NCBI RefSeq assembly: GCF_000269985.1
Contig: NC_016109.1
Span: 2,480,001 to 2,544,000, forward strand
Length of the DNA: 64,000 nucleotides
Source of the DNA: Kitasatospora setae KM-6054
Lineage (GTDB): Bacteria > Actinomycetota > Actinomycetes > Streptomycetales > Streptomycetaceae
Reading direction: 5' to 3'
Shown: positions 42,572 through 50,416 of the stretch, in pieces
Numbering within the stretch: position 1 is the first letter of the stretch
How the letters are laid out: each line of letters starts with the position of its first letter
Position numbers and translations under genes: made by a program
Notes under the pieces: model-generated
What the model was told of the DNA's origin: nothing
The model's database searches: none
What the model saw: the letters and a program-made list of their open reading frames with translations, nothing else

Positions 42572-43608
42572 ACGCCGCCCCCGCCTTCTCGGTCATCCCC
42601 GGCCGCCAGGTCCACCAGGTGCTGGCCGGACGGGAGTCGGAGGTCGTCGACGTCGTCGAGCGCGCCTACCGCCTGCACGGCGACGGACGCACCGTCAACC
42701 CCGACTCCTACTTCCTGCGCTTCCCCGACCGGCCGTCCTCCCGGATCATCGCGCTGCCCGCCTCGGTCGGCGGCGAGGTCGACGTGCACGGCATCAAGTG
42801 GATCGCCGGCTTCCCGGAGAACGTCGCCGACGGACTGCCCCGCGCCTCCGCGGTGCTCATCCTCAACGACACCAGGACCGGCTACCCCTTCGCCTGCCTG
42901 GAGAGCTCCATCATCAGCGCGGCCCGCACCGCCGGCTCCGCCGCGCTGGCCGCCGACCGGCTCAGCCGCGCCCGCGGCGTACGGCCGGCCCGGATCGGCT
43001 TCGTCGGCACCGGCCTGATCGCCCGCTACCTCTTCGACCACCTCGCCGCCATCGGCTTCGACACCACCCGGGTCGGCGTCCACGACAGCGTCCCCGCCCA
43101 CGCCGAGGGCTTCCGCGACTACCTCGCCGCGGCCGGCGCCACCGCCGAACTGCACTCCACCACCGAGTCCCTGGTCCGCTCCAGCGACCTGCTGGTGATC
43201 GCCACGGTGGCCCCCGCCCCGCACCTCACCGACCCCGCCTGGTTCGACCACCACCCGCTGGTGCTCAACATCTCGCTGCGCGACCTCGGGCCCGACGTCA
43301 TCCTCGGCGCCTACAACGTGCTCGACGACGTCGACCACTGCCTCAAGGCCGGCACCTCCCCGCACCTCGCCGAACAGCGGGCCGGGCACCGCGACTTCGT
43401 CGACGGCACGCTCTACGACCACCTCGCCGGGGACCGCGCCGTCCCCGCGGACCGGACCGTGGTCTTCTCCCCGTTCGGCCTCGGCGTGCTCGACCTCGCG
43501 CTGGCCAAGCACGTCCACGACCGACTCGCCGCCACCGGACAACTGGAGGACGTCCCCGGGTTCTTCCACGACCTGCAGCGGCACGAGGCCCCGCCGACCG
43601 CCGGATGA
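42568..43608 (+). CDS. SbnB-like N-[(2S)-2-amino-2-carboxyethyl]-L-glutamate dehydrogenase
   Basis: 346 aa from GTG 42568. Ornithine-cyclodeaminase/mu-crystallin fold: HGIKWIAGFPENVADGLPRAS, IGFVGTGLIARYLFDHLAAIGF as the NAD-binding loop, and VVFSPFGLGVLDLALAKHVHD at the C-terminus. These match the SbnB subgroup, which oxidatively cleaves the SbnA product to L-2,3-diaminopropionate and 2-oxoglutarate. Family length is about 330-345. The partner synthase is 12 kb upstream in the same operon. Confidence 0.88.
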   Translation: MNAAPAFSVIPGRQVHQVLAGRESEVVDVVERAYRLHGDGRTVNPDSYFLRFPDRPSSRIIALPASVGGEVDVHGIKWIAGFPENVADGLPRASAVLILNDTRTGYPFACLESSIISAARTAGSAALAADRLSRARGVRPARIGFVGTGLIARYLFDHLAAIGFDTTRVGVHDSVPAHAEGFRDYLAAAGATAELHSTTESLVRSSDLLVIATVAPAPHLTDPAWFDHHPLVLNISLRDLGPDVILGAYNVLDDVDHCLKAGTSPHLAEQRAGHRDFVDGTLYDHLAGDRAVPADRTVVFSPFGLGVLDLALAKHVHDRLAATGQLEDVPGFFHDLQRHEAPPTAG

Positions 43609-44474
43609 CGCCCCCGCAGGCCGCCCTCCCGGGCCTCCCGGTCGCCGTGGTCCTCGCCGCCGGGCTGCTGCACGCCGCCTGGAACACCCTGGCCAAGGCC
43701 GCCCGCGACCGGGACGCCGGGCTCACCCTGATCAGCGTCACCAAGACCGCGCTCTGCCTGCCGCTGCTGCTCCTGCTCACCCCGCCCGCCGCGGCGAGCT
43801 GGCCCTACCTGGCCGCCTCCGCGGCGGTGCACGCCGCCTACATGGCCCAACTCTCCCGCGCCTACCGGCTCGGCGACTTCGGCCAGGTCTACCCGGTCGC
43901 CCGCGGCGTCGCCCCGGTCGGCGTCGCGGCGGTCGCCGTCCTGCTCCTCGGCGAGCACTTCGGCCCCTGGCGGCTGGGCGGACTGCTCGCCGTCTGCGGC
44001 GGACTCGCCGCCCTCTCCCTGAACGGCGTCCCGGGCGGGCGCGCGATCGGCGGCCCGGCCGTCCGGGCCGCCCTCGCCACCGGCGGGTGGATCGCCGCCT
44101 ACACCCTGATCGACGCCGTCGGGGTCCGGCGCTCCGGCGACGCCTTCGGCTACACCGCCTGGATGGCCGCCCTGGAGGGCGTCCTGGTCGCCCTGCTGAT
44201 GCCCCGGCTGCGCCGCCGCCCGCTGGCCGACCTGCTGCGGCCCGAACGCCTGCGCTCCACCGCCGGCGGCCTGGTCGCCACCCTCTCCTACGGCGCCGTC
44301 CTCTGGGCCCAGACCCGCGCCCCCGCCGCCGAGGTCGCCGCCCTCCGCGAGACCGGCATCATCTGGGCCGCCCTGATCGGCGCCGCGCTCTTCGGCGAAC
44401 CCCTCGGCCGCCGCCGGCTCTGCGCCGGAGCCGTCGTCGTGGCCGGCGTCGTCCTGCTCGGCGCCACCCACTGA
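43605..44474 (+). CDS. EamA/DMT-superfamily transporter
   Basis: 289 aa from ATG 43605 (ATGA overlap). About ten hydrophobic helices in two related halves (VVLAAGLLHAAWNTLAKAAR; ALATGGWIAAYTLIDAVGVRR). The EamA hallmarks ARGVAPVGVAAVAVLLLGE and LRETGIIWAALIGAALFGEP stand at equivalent positions of the two halves. Cytoplasmic membrane. Last gene of the operon, probably an exporter of the phosphonate or an intermediate, beside the MFS pump at the other end. Confidence 0.88.
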   Translation: MTPPQAALPGLPVAVVLAAGLLHAAWNTLAKAARDRDAGLTLISVTKTALCLPLLLLLTPPAAASWPYLAASAAVHAAYMAQLSRAYRLGDFGQVYPVARGVAPVGVAAVAVLLLGEHFGPWRLGGLLAVCGGLAALSLNGVPGGRAIGGPAVRAALATGGWIAAYTLIDAVGVRRSGDAFGYTAWMAALEGVLVALLMPRLRRRPLADLLRPERLRSTAGGLVATLSYGAVLWAQTRAPAAEVAALRETGIIWAALIGAALFGEPLGRRRLCAGAVVVAGVVLLGATH

Positions 44475-44505
44475 CCGGCCGCCGACCGGACGCCCGCACC
44501 GCTCG

Positions 44506-44520
44506 GACCGCATTGCGGTC
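44506..44520. promoter_or_regulatory. 15-bp palindrome after the cluster
   Basis: GACCGCA-T-TGCGGTC is a perfect odd-centred dyad 30 bp behind the EamA stop. It could be an operator or part of a terminator; no T-run follows. Confidence 0.4.
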
Positions 44521-44620
44521 GGATCATATGGCGTTCATAGGTGTGCCGGGTTCGGCGGAATTCACCCGACCGTGTAATGGCCCGTGACCCTGGCAACGGT
44601 GAATGATGCGTACCGCTCAG

Positions 44621-44648
44621 CTGCGGAATCCCGCACGGGATTCCGCAG
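44621..44648. terminator. 28-bp near-perfect palindrome upstream of the DUF397 gene
   Basis: CTGCGGAATCCCG (44621-44633) pairs over 13 bp with CGGGATTCCGCAG (44636-44648), with only 2 bases between. A shorter palindrome CCCCGATCGGGG follows. With so small a loop a protein-binding operator is as likely as a terminator. Confidence 0.5.
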
Positions 44649-44720
44649 ACCCCGATCGGGGCCTCATTTTCATATGACAAATGAGGTCTGGGTGCCATTC
44701 GATCATGGAGGAGGACTCGC

Positions 44721-44960
44721 ATGGAGATCTTCAACGGCATGGCGGCGGACGGCATCGAGGCGGCGGCGCCGTGGCAGAAGGCCCAGCTCAGCGTGGGTAC
44801 CGGGTCCTGCGTGGAGTTCCGGGCGCTGGACGACGGGGAGACGGTGGCGGTGCGCAACAGCCGCTTTCCCGGCGGGCCGGCGCTGCTGTTCACCCGCTCC
44901 GAAGTCGAGGCGATGCTGGACGGCGCGCGCAATGGTGAGTTCGACCACCTGGCGCGCTGA
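44721..44960 (+). CDS. DUF397 protein
   Basis: 79 aa from ATG 44721 with GGAGGAGG upstream. WQKAQLSVGTGSCVEFRALDD, VAVRNSRFPGGPALLFTRSEV and LDGARNGEFDHL match DUF397 (consensus W-x-KSSYS…CVEVA…VRDSK…G-x-x-L-x-F…GEF). Such small proteins pair with Scr1/DUF5753 HTH regulators as toxin-antitoxin-like or regulatory modules. Here the DUF397 gene comes first and the HTH gene follows after 111 bp, reversed from the common order. Confidence 0.88.
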   Translation: MEIFNGMAADGIEAAAPWQKAQLSVGTGSCVEFRALDDGETVAVRNSRFPGGPALLFTRSEVEAMLDGARNGEFDHLAR

Positions 44961-45071
44961 TACCAACCAGTGCCGATTTACCGTACGGATGGATTGATGT
45001 GACGCCCGGGCCCACCTTGTGCAAAACTCATCCGACTGGAGTAGAGGTTGGGATAAAGCACTGGGGGGCCG

Positions 45072-46043
45072 ATGGCCGTCGACACGTTCCACTCCGACCG
45101 CGGGGGCGGCGCGGCTCGGCCGTGGGCCGAGGCCGCGCTGCTCCTGGGCGCCCACCTGGAGGTCTCCCGGGGGAACCGCACGCAGAGCGAGGTGGTGGCC
45201 GCGACCGGGAAACTGGTCAGCCCCTCGTACTACAGCCGGATCGAGCGCGGGGACATCAGGATCGACAAGCCGCACCTGATCCCGCTCATCCTGGACGCCC
45301 AGGGCATCGGGCCGGGGGAACACCGGGACCGGCTGGTGGAGTTGGCGTTCGCCGCGTCGCAGGAGGGCTGGGCCGCCAGGTTCCGCAGCGGGAACCGGAT
45401 GGCGGTGCCCGAGACGATGCTCCGGCTGACCTCGCTGGAGGAGTCGGCGACCGAGCTGTTCGTGGTGGACCGCAACGCGATCCCCGGCCAGCTGCAGACC
45501 GAGGCGTACTCCCGGCTGATCACCCGCTACACCCTGCCCGCCAGCCTCCAGGACGCCGGGCTGCAGGAGGTGGTGGTCGGCCTCCGGGCCGAACGGCGCC
45601 ACCGGTTCGCGGAGCGGCTGGCCACCGACCGGCCGAAGGCCCGGTTCTTCATCGAGCAGTCCGTGCTGCACGCCGACTTCGGCCGCCCCGAGATCCTGAT
45701 CGACCAACTCCAGGCGCTGCTCGACCTGGTGGAGGACCGGAGCCTGCCGGTCGGCATCCGGGTGATGACCGTCCGGATCCCGCTGGCCATCCCGATCAAC
45801 ACCCTGACCCGGCTGGGGTTCCGCCGGTCGGTGGCCGACTCGGTGCCCGACGTCATCTACAACGAGCTGGGGCGGCAGGCGGCCTTCCACCGAGGCTCGC
45901 TGCCGGGGGCCAACGAGGTGGCCGACCCGGGCTACGTCGACCTCAACGACCTGATCGACAACGTGCTGCTGCGGGCGCCCGGCTTCCAGGAGAGCCGCCG
46001 GCTGATCCAGAACGCGCTGCTGGAGGCCCAACTACGCCTGTAG
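45072..46043 (+). CDS. HTH regulator with DUF5753 (Scr1-type antitoxin-like)
   Basis: 323 aa from ATG 45072. The N-terminal XRE-type HTH (GNRTQSEVVAATGKLVSPSYYSRIERG) precedes a DUF5753 ligand domain beginning with LTSLEESATELFVVDRNAIPGQLQTEAYSRLI, which contains the typical PGxLQTExYxR motif. ARFFIEQSVLHADFG and PEILIDQLQALL continue it. Full length. A DNA-binding regulator acting with the DUF397 protein is the usual model. Confidence 0.85.
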   Translation: MAVDTFHSDRGGGAARPWAEAALLLGAHLEVSRGNRTQSEVVAATGKLVSPSYYSRIERGDIRIDKPHLIPLILDAQGIGPGEHRDRLVELAFAASQEGWAARFRSGNRMAVPETMLRLTSLEESATELFVVDRNAIPGQLQTEAYSRLITRYTLPASLQDAGLQEVVVGLRAERRHRFAERLATDRPKARFFIEQSVLHADFGRPEILIDQLQALLDLVEDRSLPVGIRVMTVRIPLAIPINTLTRLGFRRSVADSVPDVIYNELGRQAAFHRGSLPGANEVADPGYVDLNDLIDNVLLRAPGFQESRRLIQNALLEAQLRL

Positions 46044-46081
46044 CGGCGGGGATCCTCCCGGCGGTTCGGGCCGGGGAGGGT

Positions 46082-46912
46082 TCAGACGACCCTGGCGAGG
46101 CCGCCGAAGGCGGTCCAGGTCGCGGCCGGGCGCGACTCCGAGCCCCGGGGCGGGGCGTCGGGGTGCCAGGCGGTGACGTCGCCGAGGCCGGGGCCCTCCA
46201 GGGCCAGCCGGTCGAGGTCGAAGTAGCTCCGGACGTCGGCCTCGGTGCGCGCGCGGCCCCACTCCTCGCCGGTCTGCCGCCGCATCAGGCCGGTCAGCGC
46301 GGCGCGGGCGTCGTCGTCGTCGCTGACCAGTTGGCAGAGGGCGACGAAGCTGCCCGGGGCGAGCAGTCCGATCAGCTCCCCGACGGCGGCCTTCGGGTCG
46401 TCGCCGTCCCGGCCGGGGATGCGGTGGAACGCGGAGGCGAGCAGCACGCCGACCGGCCGCCGGAGGTCGATCCGGCCGTCGAGGCCGGCGGTGATCCGGG
46501 CGGTGTCGGTGAGGTCGGCGTCGAGGATGACCGCGTTGGGGCTCTCGTCCAGCACGGCCCGGCCGTAGGCGAGGACCATCGGGTCGGTGTCGGTGTAGAC
46601 CACCCGGGCGTCGCGGTGGACGGCCCCGACCACCTCGTGCAGGTTGAGGGCGGGCAGCGGCAGGCCGGAGCCGTGGTCGAGGTACTGCCTGATGTCGTGC
46701 TTCTCGGCGAGGTGGCGTGCCGTCCGGATCAGGAAGTCGTGGCCGGCCCGGGCCAGCTCCCGGGCGTTGGGGGCGGTTTCCAGCAGCTCCGCGACCGCCC
46801 GTTGGTCCGCCGGGTAGTTGCGGTTCCCTCCGAGCAGGCAGTCCTTTATCCGCGCGACGCTTGGTCTGCCCCTGTCAATGGGCTCTTGCCAGCCGGTTCC
46901 GTTCCGGTTCAC
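46082..46912 (-). CDS. SAM-dependent methyltransferase (PF04672/DUF574 type)
   Basis: 276 aa from GTG 46912. RPSVARIKDCLLGGNRNYPADQ is the N-terminal signature of actinomycete PF04672 methyltransferases (usually ARxYDYLLGGKDNF). QYLDHGSGLPLP gives the SAM-binding loop and VVYTDTDPMVLAYGRAVL the acidic ribose-binding strand. PVGVLLASAFHRIP, PGSFVALCQLVSD and the C-terminal WHPD follow the family. These genes commonly sit next to Scr1/DUF397 pairs, as here. Substrate unknown. Confidence 0.88.
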   Translation of the reverse strand: MNRNGTGWQEPIDRGRPSVARIKDCLLGGNRNYPADQRAVAELLETAPNARELARAGHDFLIRTARHLAEKHDIRQYLDHGSGLPLPALNLHEVVGAVHRDARVVYTDTDPMVLAYGRAVLDESPNAVILDADLTDTARITAGLDGRIDLRRPVGVLLASAFHRIPGRDGDDPKAAVGELIGLLAPGSFVALCQLVSDDDDARAALTGLMRRQTGEEWGRARTEADVRSYFDLDRLALEGPGLGDVTAWHPDAPPRGSESRPAATWTAFGGLARVV

Positions 46913-47119
46913 CCGCTACCCCCAGCATGATCCGAACTTTCGTGCCAGCGAGCAATTATGGCGCTCCGTCACCGCGCACCGGGCCGGAAAAGGCCGAAAC
47001 TCACACCCCTGGGTGACAGTGGCGAAGGCATGGCGAAAGACCTGGCGAACCGGGGTACACCTGGTCGGTTCACCAGGCCCGCACCACCGCCCGCCGGCGG
47101 ACCGGACGGCGACGCCGGG

Positions 47120-47548
47120 TCAGGCGGCCCCGGCCGGGCCGGCGGGGCCGCGGTCGGCCCGCCAGCGGTGGGCGGCCTTCAGGTGGGCGCGGACGGCGGG
47201 CTCCTCCAGCCCCATCAGCGCGGCGGCGTCGGCCGGGGCCAGGCCGAGGTGCTCGTGCAGGAGCGCGGCGTCGGCCGGCCGTTCGGGCATGCTGCGGTGC
47301 AGGCCGTCCGACGGGGAGGCCGGCGCGTCCTTCCGGGCCAGCGTGACGGCCTCGCGCAGGGTCCGCCAGGTGGCCGCCGCGGGGTCGTCGCGCAGCACCC
47401 AGGCCCAGTCGGCCTCGGTCCGGCGCAGCACGAGTTCGACCACCCGCCCGGCGAGGCGGGCGTCGCCGAGGCGGGCCAGCGCGTACATCTCGTAGTGGCA
47501 GAGGTGGAGTTCGACGAAAGCGGCGTAGCCGACAGGGGGTATGGACAC
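47120..47548 (-). CDS. Sigma-factor-like hypothetical protein
   Basis: 142 aa from GTG 47548. AAFVELHLCHYEMYALARLGDARLAGRVVE resembles sigma-70 region 2 helices, and HEHLGLAPADAAALMGLEEPAVRAHLKAA resembles a region 4 HTH. The linker WRTLREAV also fits. The promoter-recognition aromatic residues of true ECF factors are weak, so it may be a degenerate sigma-like regulator. No anti-sigma gene is adjacent. Confidence 0.55.
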   Translation of the reverse strand: MSIPPVGYAAFVELHLCHYEMYALARLGDARLAGRVVELVLRRTEADWAWVLRDDPAAATWRTLREAVTLARKDAPASPSDGLHRSMPERPADAALLHEHLGLAPADAAALMGLEEPAVRAHLKAAHRWRADRGPAGPAGAA

Positions 47549-47619
47549 CGGGGCTCCGTTCGACGTCGACGGCGGGACGGGGGCAGTGGGCGCGGGACGG
47601 CACGGGGGCGCGGCCGGGT

Positions 47620-47967
47620 TCAGAACCGGCGGACCAGCGTCCACTCGACGCCGGTGCCGCGGCACATCCGCAGCACGCCGAGGATCAGCGCGGCCCGGGC
47701 CCATTCGGCCTCGGCCGGCGACAGGGTCGCCCAGGCGAGCACCAACGGGGCGAGCAGCGCCTGCAGTTGCGCCGCAGCGCGCCAGCTGCGCACTCCGCGC
47801 AATCCCGCGAAGGGGCGGTCGCCCCTGCTAGCGTGGGCCAGGATCTCGGGCAGGGCTGCCCGTCCACGAGCGGGTCGGTCATCCACAGGTAGGCACCTTC
47901 CATGACTGGCCTGACCGCCCCGGCCGGTGCTCGCAACACCGGGCGGGGCAACCCCCGAGCGGGGCAA
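47620..47967 (-). CDS. Hypothetical protein
   Basis: Frame from 47967 whose C-terminal 85 residues (SWRAAAQLQALLAPLVLAWATL, AEWARAALILGVLRMC, TGVEWTLVRRF) form plausible helices. The first 30 residues are unconvincing and the true start is probably internal (about 47900). Not recognised. No clear ribosome-binding site. The 250 bp further upstream to 48216 show no gene. Confidence 0.35.
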   Translation of the reverse strand: MPRSGVAPPGVASTGRGGQASHGRCLPVDDRPARGRAALPEILAHASRGDRPFAGLRGVRSWRAAAQLQALLAPLVLAWATLSPAEAEWARAALILGVLRMCRGTGVEWTLVRRF

Positions 47968-48216
47968 GGCCGTTACGGGAAACGTACCCCGCCGACCAGG
48001 GCGCGCGGGCCCCGAAAGGCCCTGCGGAATCCCCCGTCTGCAACGGACGTTTCGGTGCCGTCCGAGCGACCGGTTCAGGCGGATTGCGATCCGGAACGGT
48101 CATGCTGCGACACCGATGCGAAAGCGCCGGTCAGATGAGCCCGACCATGCGTACGCCCTTCGAACGGAACGGAGTCGACGCGGCGTCAGACGGTGCGAAG
48201 GTTGCCTGACGCGGCC

Positions 48217-48885
48217 CTAGACGCCCGCGGTGACCAGGCCGGATTCGTAGGCGGCGATGACGGCCTGGGCCCGGTCGCGGACGTCGAGTTTGGCGAACAG
48301 GGCGGTGATGTGGTTCTTGACGGTGGAGCGGCTGAGGTCGAGGGCGGCGGCGATGGCGTCGTTGTCGAGGCCGGTGGCGATCAGCCGCCAGACCTCGGTC
48401 TCGCGCGGGGTGAGGTCGGCGGGGGCGGGGGCCGGGCGCGGGACGGCGGGGGTGGCGGGGGTGCGGACGTAGGTGGAGATCAGGCGGGTGAGCAGGCGCG
48501 GGGCGACGACGGCCTCGCCGGTGTGGACGGTGCGGATGGCGGCGCCGAGCTCCTCCGGGGAGACGTCCTTGGGGAGGAAGCCGCAGGCGCCGGCGCGCAG
48601 GGCGGCGACCACGTACTCGTCGAGGTCGAAGGTGCTGAGGGCGAGGACCCGGCAGTCGGGGAGGACGCGGGCGAGTTCGCGGGTGGCGTCGACGCCGTCG
48701 AGGACGGGCATCCGGATGTCCATCACCACCACGTCGGGGCGCAGTTCGCGGGCGAGTTCGACGGCGTGGGCGCCGTTCTCGGCCTCGCCGACGACCTGGA
48801 GGGCCGGGTCCGGGGAGAGGATCAGGGACAGGCCGCGGCGGACCAGCGGCTGGTCGTCGGCGATCAGCAGGCGGATCGGGGTCAT
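48217..48885 (-). CDS. NarL/LuxR-family response regulator
   Basis: 222 aa from ATG 48885. The receiver domain is IRLLIADDQPLVRRGL with acidic pocket DD, phospho-acceptor Asp in DVVVMDIRMPVLDG, and Lys in GFLPKDVSPEEL. The C-terminal LuxR HTH is LTPRETEVWRLIATGLDNDAIA and STVKNHITALFAKLDVRDRAQ. Its start overlaps the kinase stop (ATGA), so the pair is one operon. Probable target: the divergent MMPL gene, with twin palindromes between. Confidence 0.93.
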   Translation of the reverse strand: MTPIRLLIADDQPLVRRGLSLILSPDPALQVVGEAENGAHAVELARELRPDVVVMDIRMPVLDGVDATRELARVLPDCRVLALSTFDLDEYVVAALRAGACGFLPKDVSPEELGAAIRTVHTGEAVVAPRLLTRLISTYVRTPATPAVPRPAPAPADLTPRETEVWRLIATGLDNDAIAAALDLSRSTVKNHITALFAKLDVRDRAQAVIAAYESGLVTAGV

Positions 48886-50066
48886 CGGCGGGCTCCCGCG
48901 AGGGCGTCGGATTCGGTGGCGGGGTGCGGGAGTTCGGCCCGGACGGTGAAGCCGCCGGGGTGCGCGACGGCGGTCAGGGTGCCGCCGTGCAGGGCGGTGC
49001 GTTCGCGCATGCCGATCAGGCCGTGGCCGCCGGGGACGTTGCCGGCCCTGGTGCGCGGGCCGGGGCTCGGGGCGGTGTCGGTGACCTCGACCCGGAGCAG
49101 TTCCGGGCCGTAGGCGAGGGTGACCCGGGCGGTGGCGGCGGGGCCGGCGTGCTTGCGGGTGTTGGTGAGGGCCTCCTGGACGATCCGGAACACCGTCAGG
49201 CCGAGGGCGGGCGGCAGCGGGCGGGCCGGGCCGTCGACGGCGAGGTCGGTGGGCAGGCCGGCCCGCCGGGAGTCCTCGATCAGTCGGCCGAGGTCGTCGG
49301 CGCCGGGCTGCGGGGCGGGCGGGGCGGTGTCGGGTTCGTCCTCGGCCCGCAGCACGTCGAGGAGTTGGCGCATCTCGCGGAGCGCGAGGCGGCCGGAGGA
49401 CTCCAGGGTGACCAGGGCCTCCCGGGCGGTCTCGGGGTGGGCGAGGTTGGCGCGGGCGCCGCCGGCCATCAGCTGCATGGTGGTGATGTGGTGGGCGACG
49501 ATGTCGTGCAGCTCGCGGGCGATCCGGCGGCGCTCCTCGGCGACCGCCCGGTCGGCCAGCAGCTGGCGGTTGGCCGTCACCTCGCGCTGCCAGCGGCTCA
49601 CCGCCAGGCCCGCGCCGGCCACCAGCAGCGCGGAGATCGGCGCGGAGACCGCGGCCTCCCAGCTCGGCAGGGTGAGGTGGCTCTGCCCGAACATCGTCAC
49701 CACGGACGCCGCGGCGGCGGCCGCGGCGCTCACCGCGACGCCGCTCGCCCGGGCGGCCGAGAACAGCGCCAGGACCAGCGCCGCGCCGAAGTGCGGAGTG
49801 CCCGGCCCGGCCAGGTCGGCGACCGCCTGCAGCGCCAGCACCCCGGCCAGCGCGGGCACCGGGGCCCGGCGGCGGGCCAGCAGCGGGACGGCGGACAGCG
49901 CCAGGCAGAGCATCCCCGCGATCGGCGCGGCGCCGCCGCCGTCCATCGCGCCGAGCAGCAGGTAGCCGAGCACGTCGGCCAGGGCGGCGGCGACGACCAG
50001 CAGGGCGTCCGCGTGCGTCCACAGCGCCCGGAGGGGGGCGGCGGCGGTCTCCGGTCGGCTGTCCAT
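48882..50066 (-). CDS. NarL-type sensor histidine kinase
   Basis: 394 aa from ATG 50066. Four to five membrane helices lie in residues 15-160. The HisKA_3 dimerisation box ERRRIARELHDIVAHHITTMQLMAG holds the phospho-His, and the HATPase domain has FRIVQEALTNTRKHA (N box) and GHGLIGMRERTALHGG (G box). No extracellular sensor domain is visible, so an intramembrane or lipid stimulus is likely. Shares an operon with the response regulator. Confidence 0.92.
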   Translation of the reverse strand: MDSRPETAAAPLRALWTHADALLVVAAALADVLGYLLLGAMDGGGAAPIAGMLCLALSAVPLLARRRAPVPALAGVLALQAVADLAGPGTPHFGAALVLALFSAARASGVAVSAAAAAAASVVTMFGQSHLTLPSWEAAVSAPISALLVAGAGLAVSRWQREVTANRQLLADRAVAEERRRIARELHDIVAHHITTMQLMAGGARANLAHPETAREALVTLESSGRLALREMRQLLDVLRAEDEPDTAPPAPQPGADDLGRLIEDSRRAGLPTDLAVDGPARPLPPALGLTVFRIVQEALTNTRKHAGPAATARVTLAYGPELLRVEVTDTAPSPGPRTRAGNVPGGHGLIGMRERTALHGGTLTAVAHPGGFTVRAELPHPATESDALAGARR

Positions 50067-50100
50067 CGTCGTTCGCTCCCCCGTTCGGCCCGGCCGGTCG

Positions 50101-50128
50101 GCCCGCCTGCTTCGGCCCGCCTGCTTCG
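50101..50128. repeat. 14-bp tandem duplication
   Basis: The unit gcccgcctgcttcg occurs twice directly (50101-50114, 50115-50128), followed by a CTGGT-rich degenerate stretch to 50170. It lies between the kinase start and the operator pair. Confidence 0.7.
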
Positions 50129-50256
50129 GCCTGGTCTGGCCCACCTGGTCTGGTCTGGTCCACCTGGCCGGGCTGCCCGTCCGGCCTGCGCGTTCATTCT
50201 GGCACCGGCCGGTCGGGCCGGTCGTGGTCCCCCGGGGCGAGCGCCGGGCGGCCCGG

Positions 50257-50274
50257 CTGGGAGCACGCTCCCAG
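50257..50274. promoter_or_regulatory. Candidate operator, copy 1
   Basis: CTGGGAGC-AC-GCTCCCAG is an 18-bp dyad with 8-bp arms in the divergent region between the two-component operon and the MMPL gene. The core GGGAGCACGCTCCC recurs 41 bp downstream. Confidence 0.6.
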
Positions 50275-50297
50275 GGCGGGGGCGGGACGGGCGGACC

Positions 50298-50311
50298 GGG
50301 AGCACGCTCCC
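50298..50311. promoter_or_regulatory. Candidate operator, copy 2
   Basis: GGGAGC-AC-GCTCCC, identical in core to the first site. The spacing between sites is close to four helical turns, as expected for cooperative binding of a dimeric NarL-type regulator. Confidence 0.6.
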
Positions 50312-50416
50312 AGCCGGGGGCGGGGGCGGGAGCGCGGGCCCCGGTGCGGATCGTCCGCCGCCACGACGCCCGGGCCGGGGTCCGGCTGATGGGCTTGGGG
50401 CAGGCCGGGAGGACCC

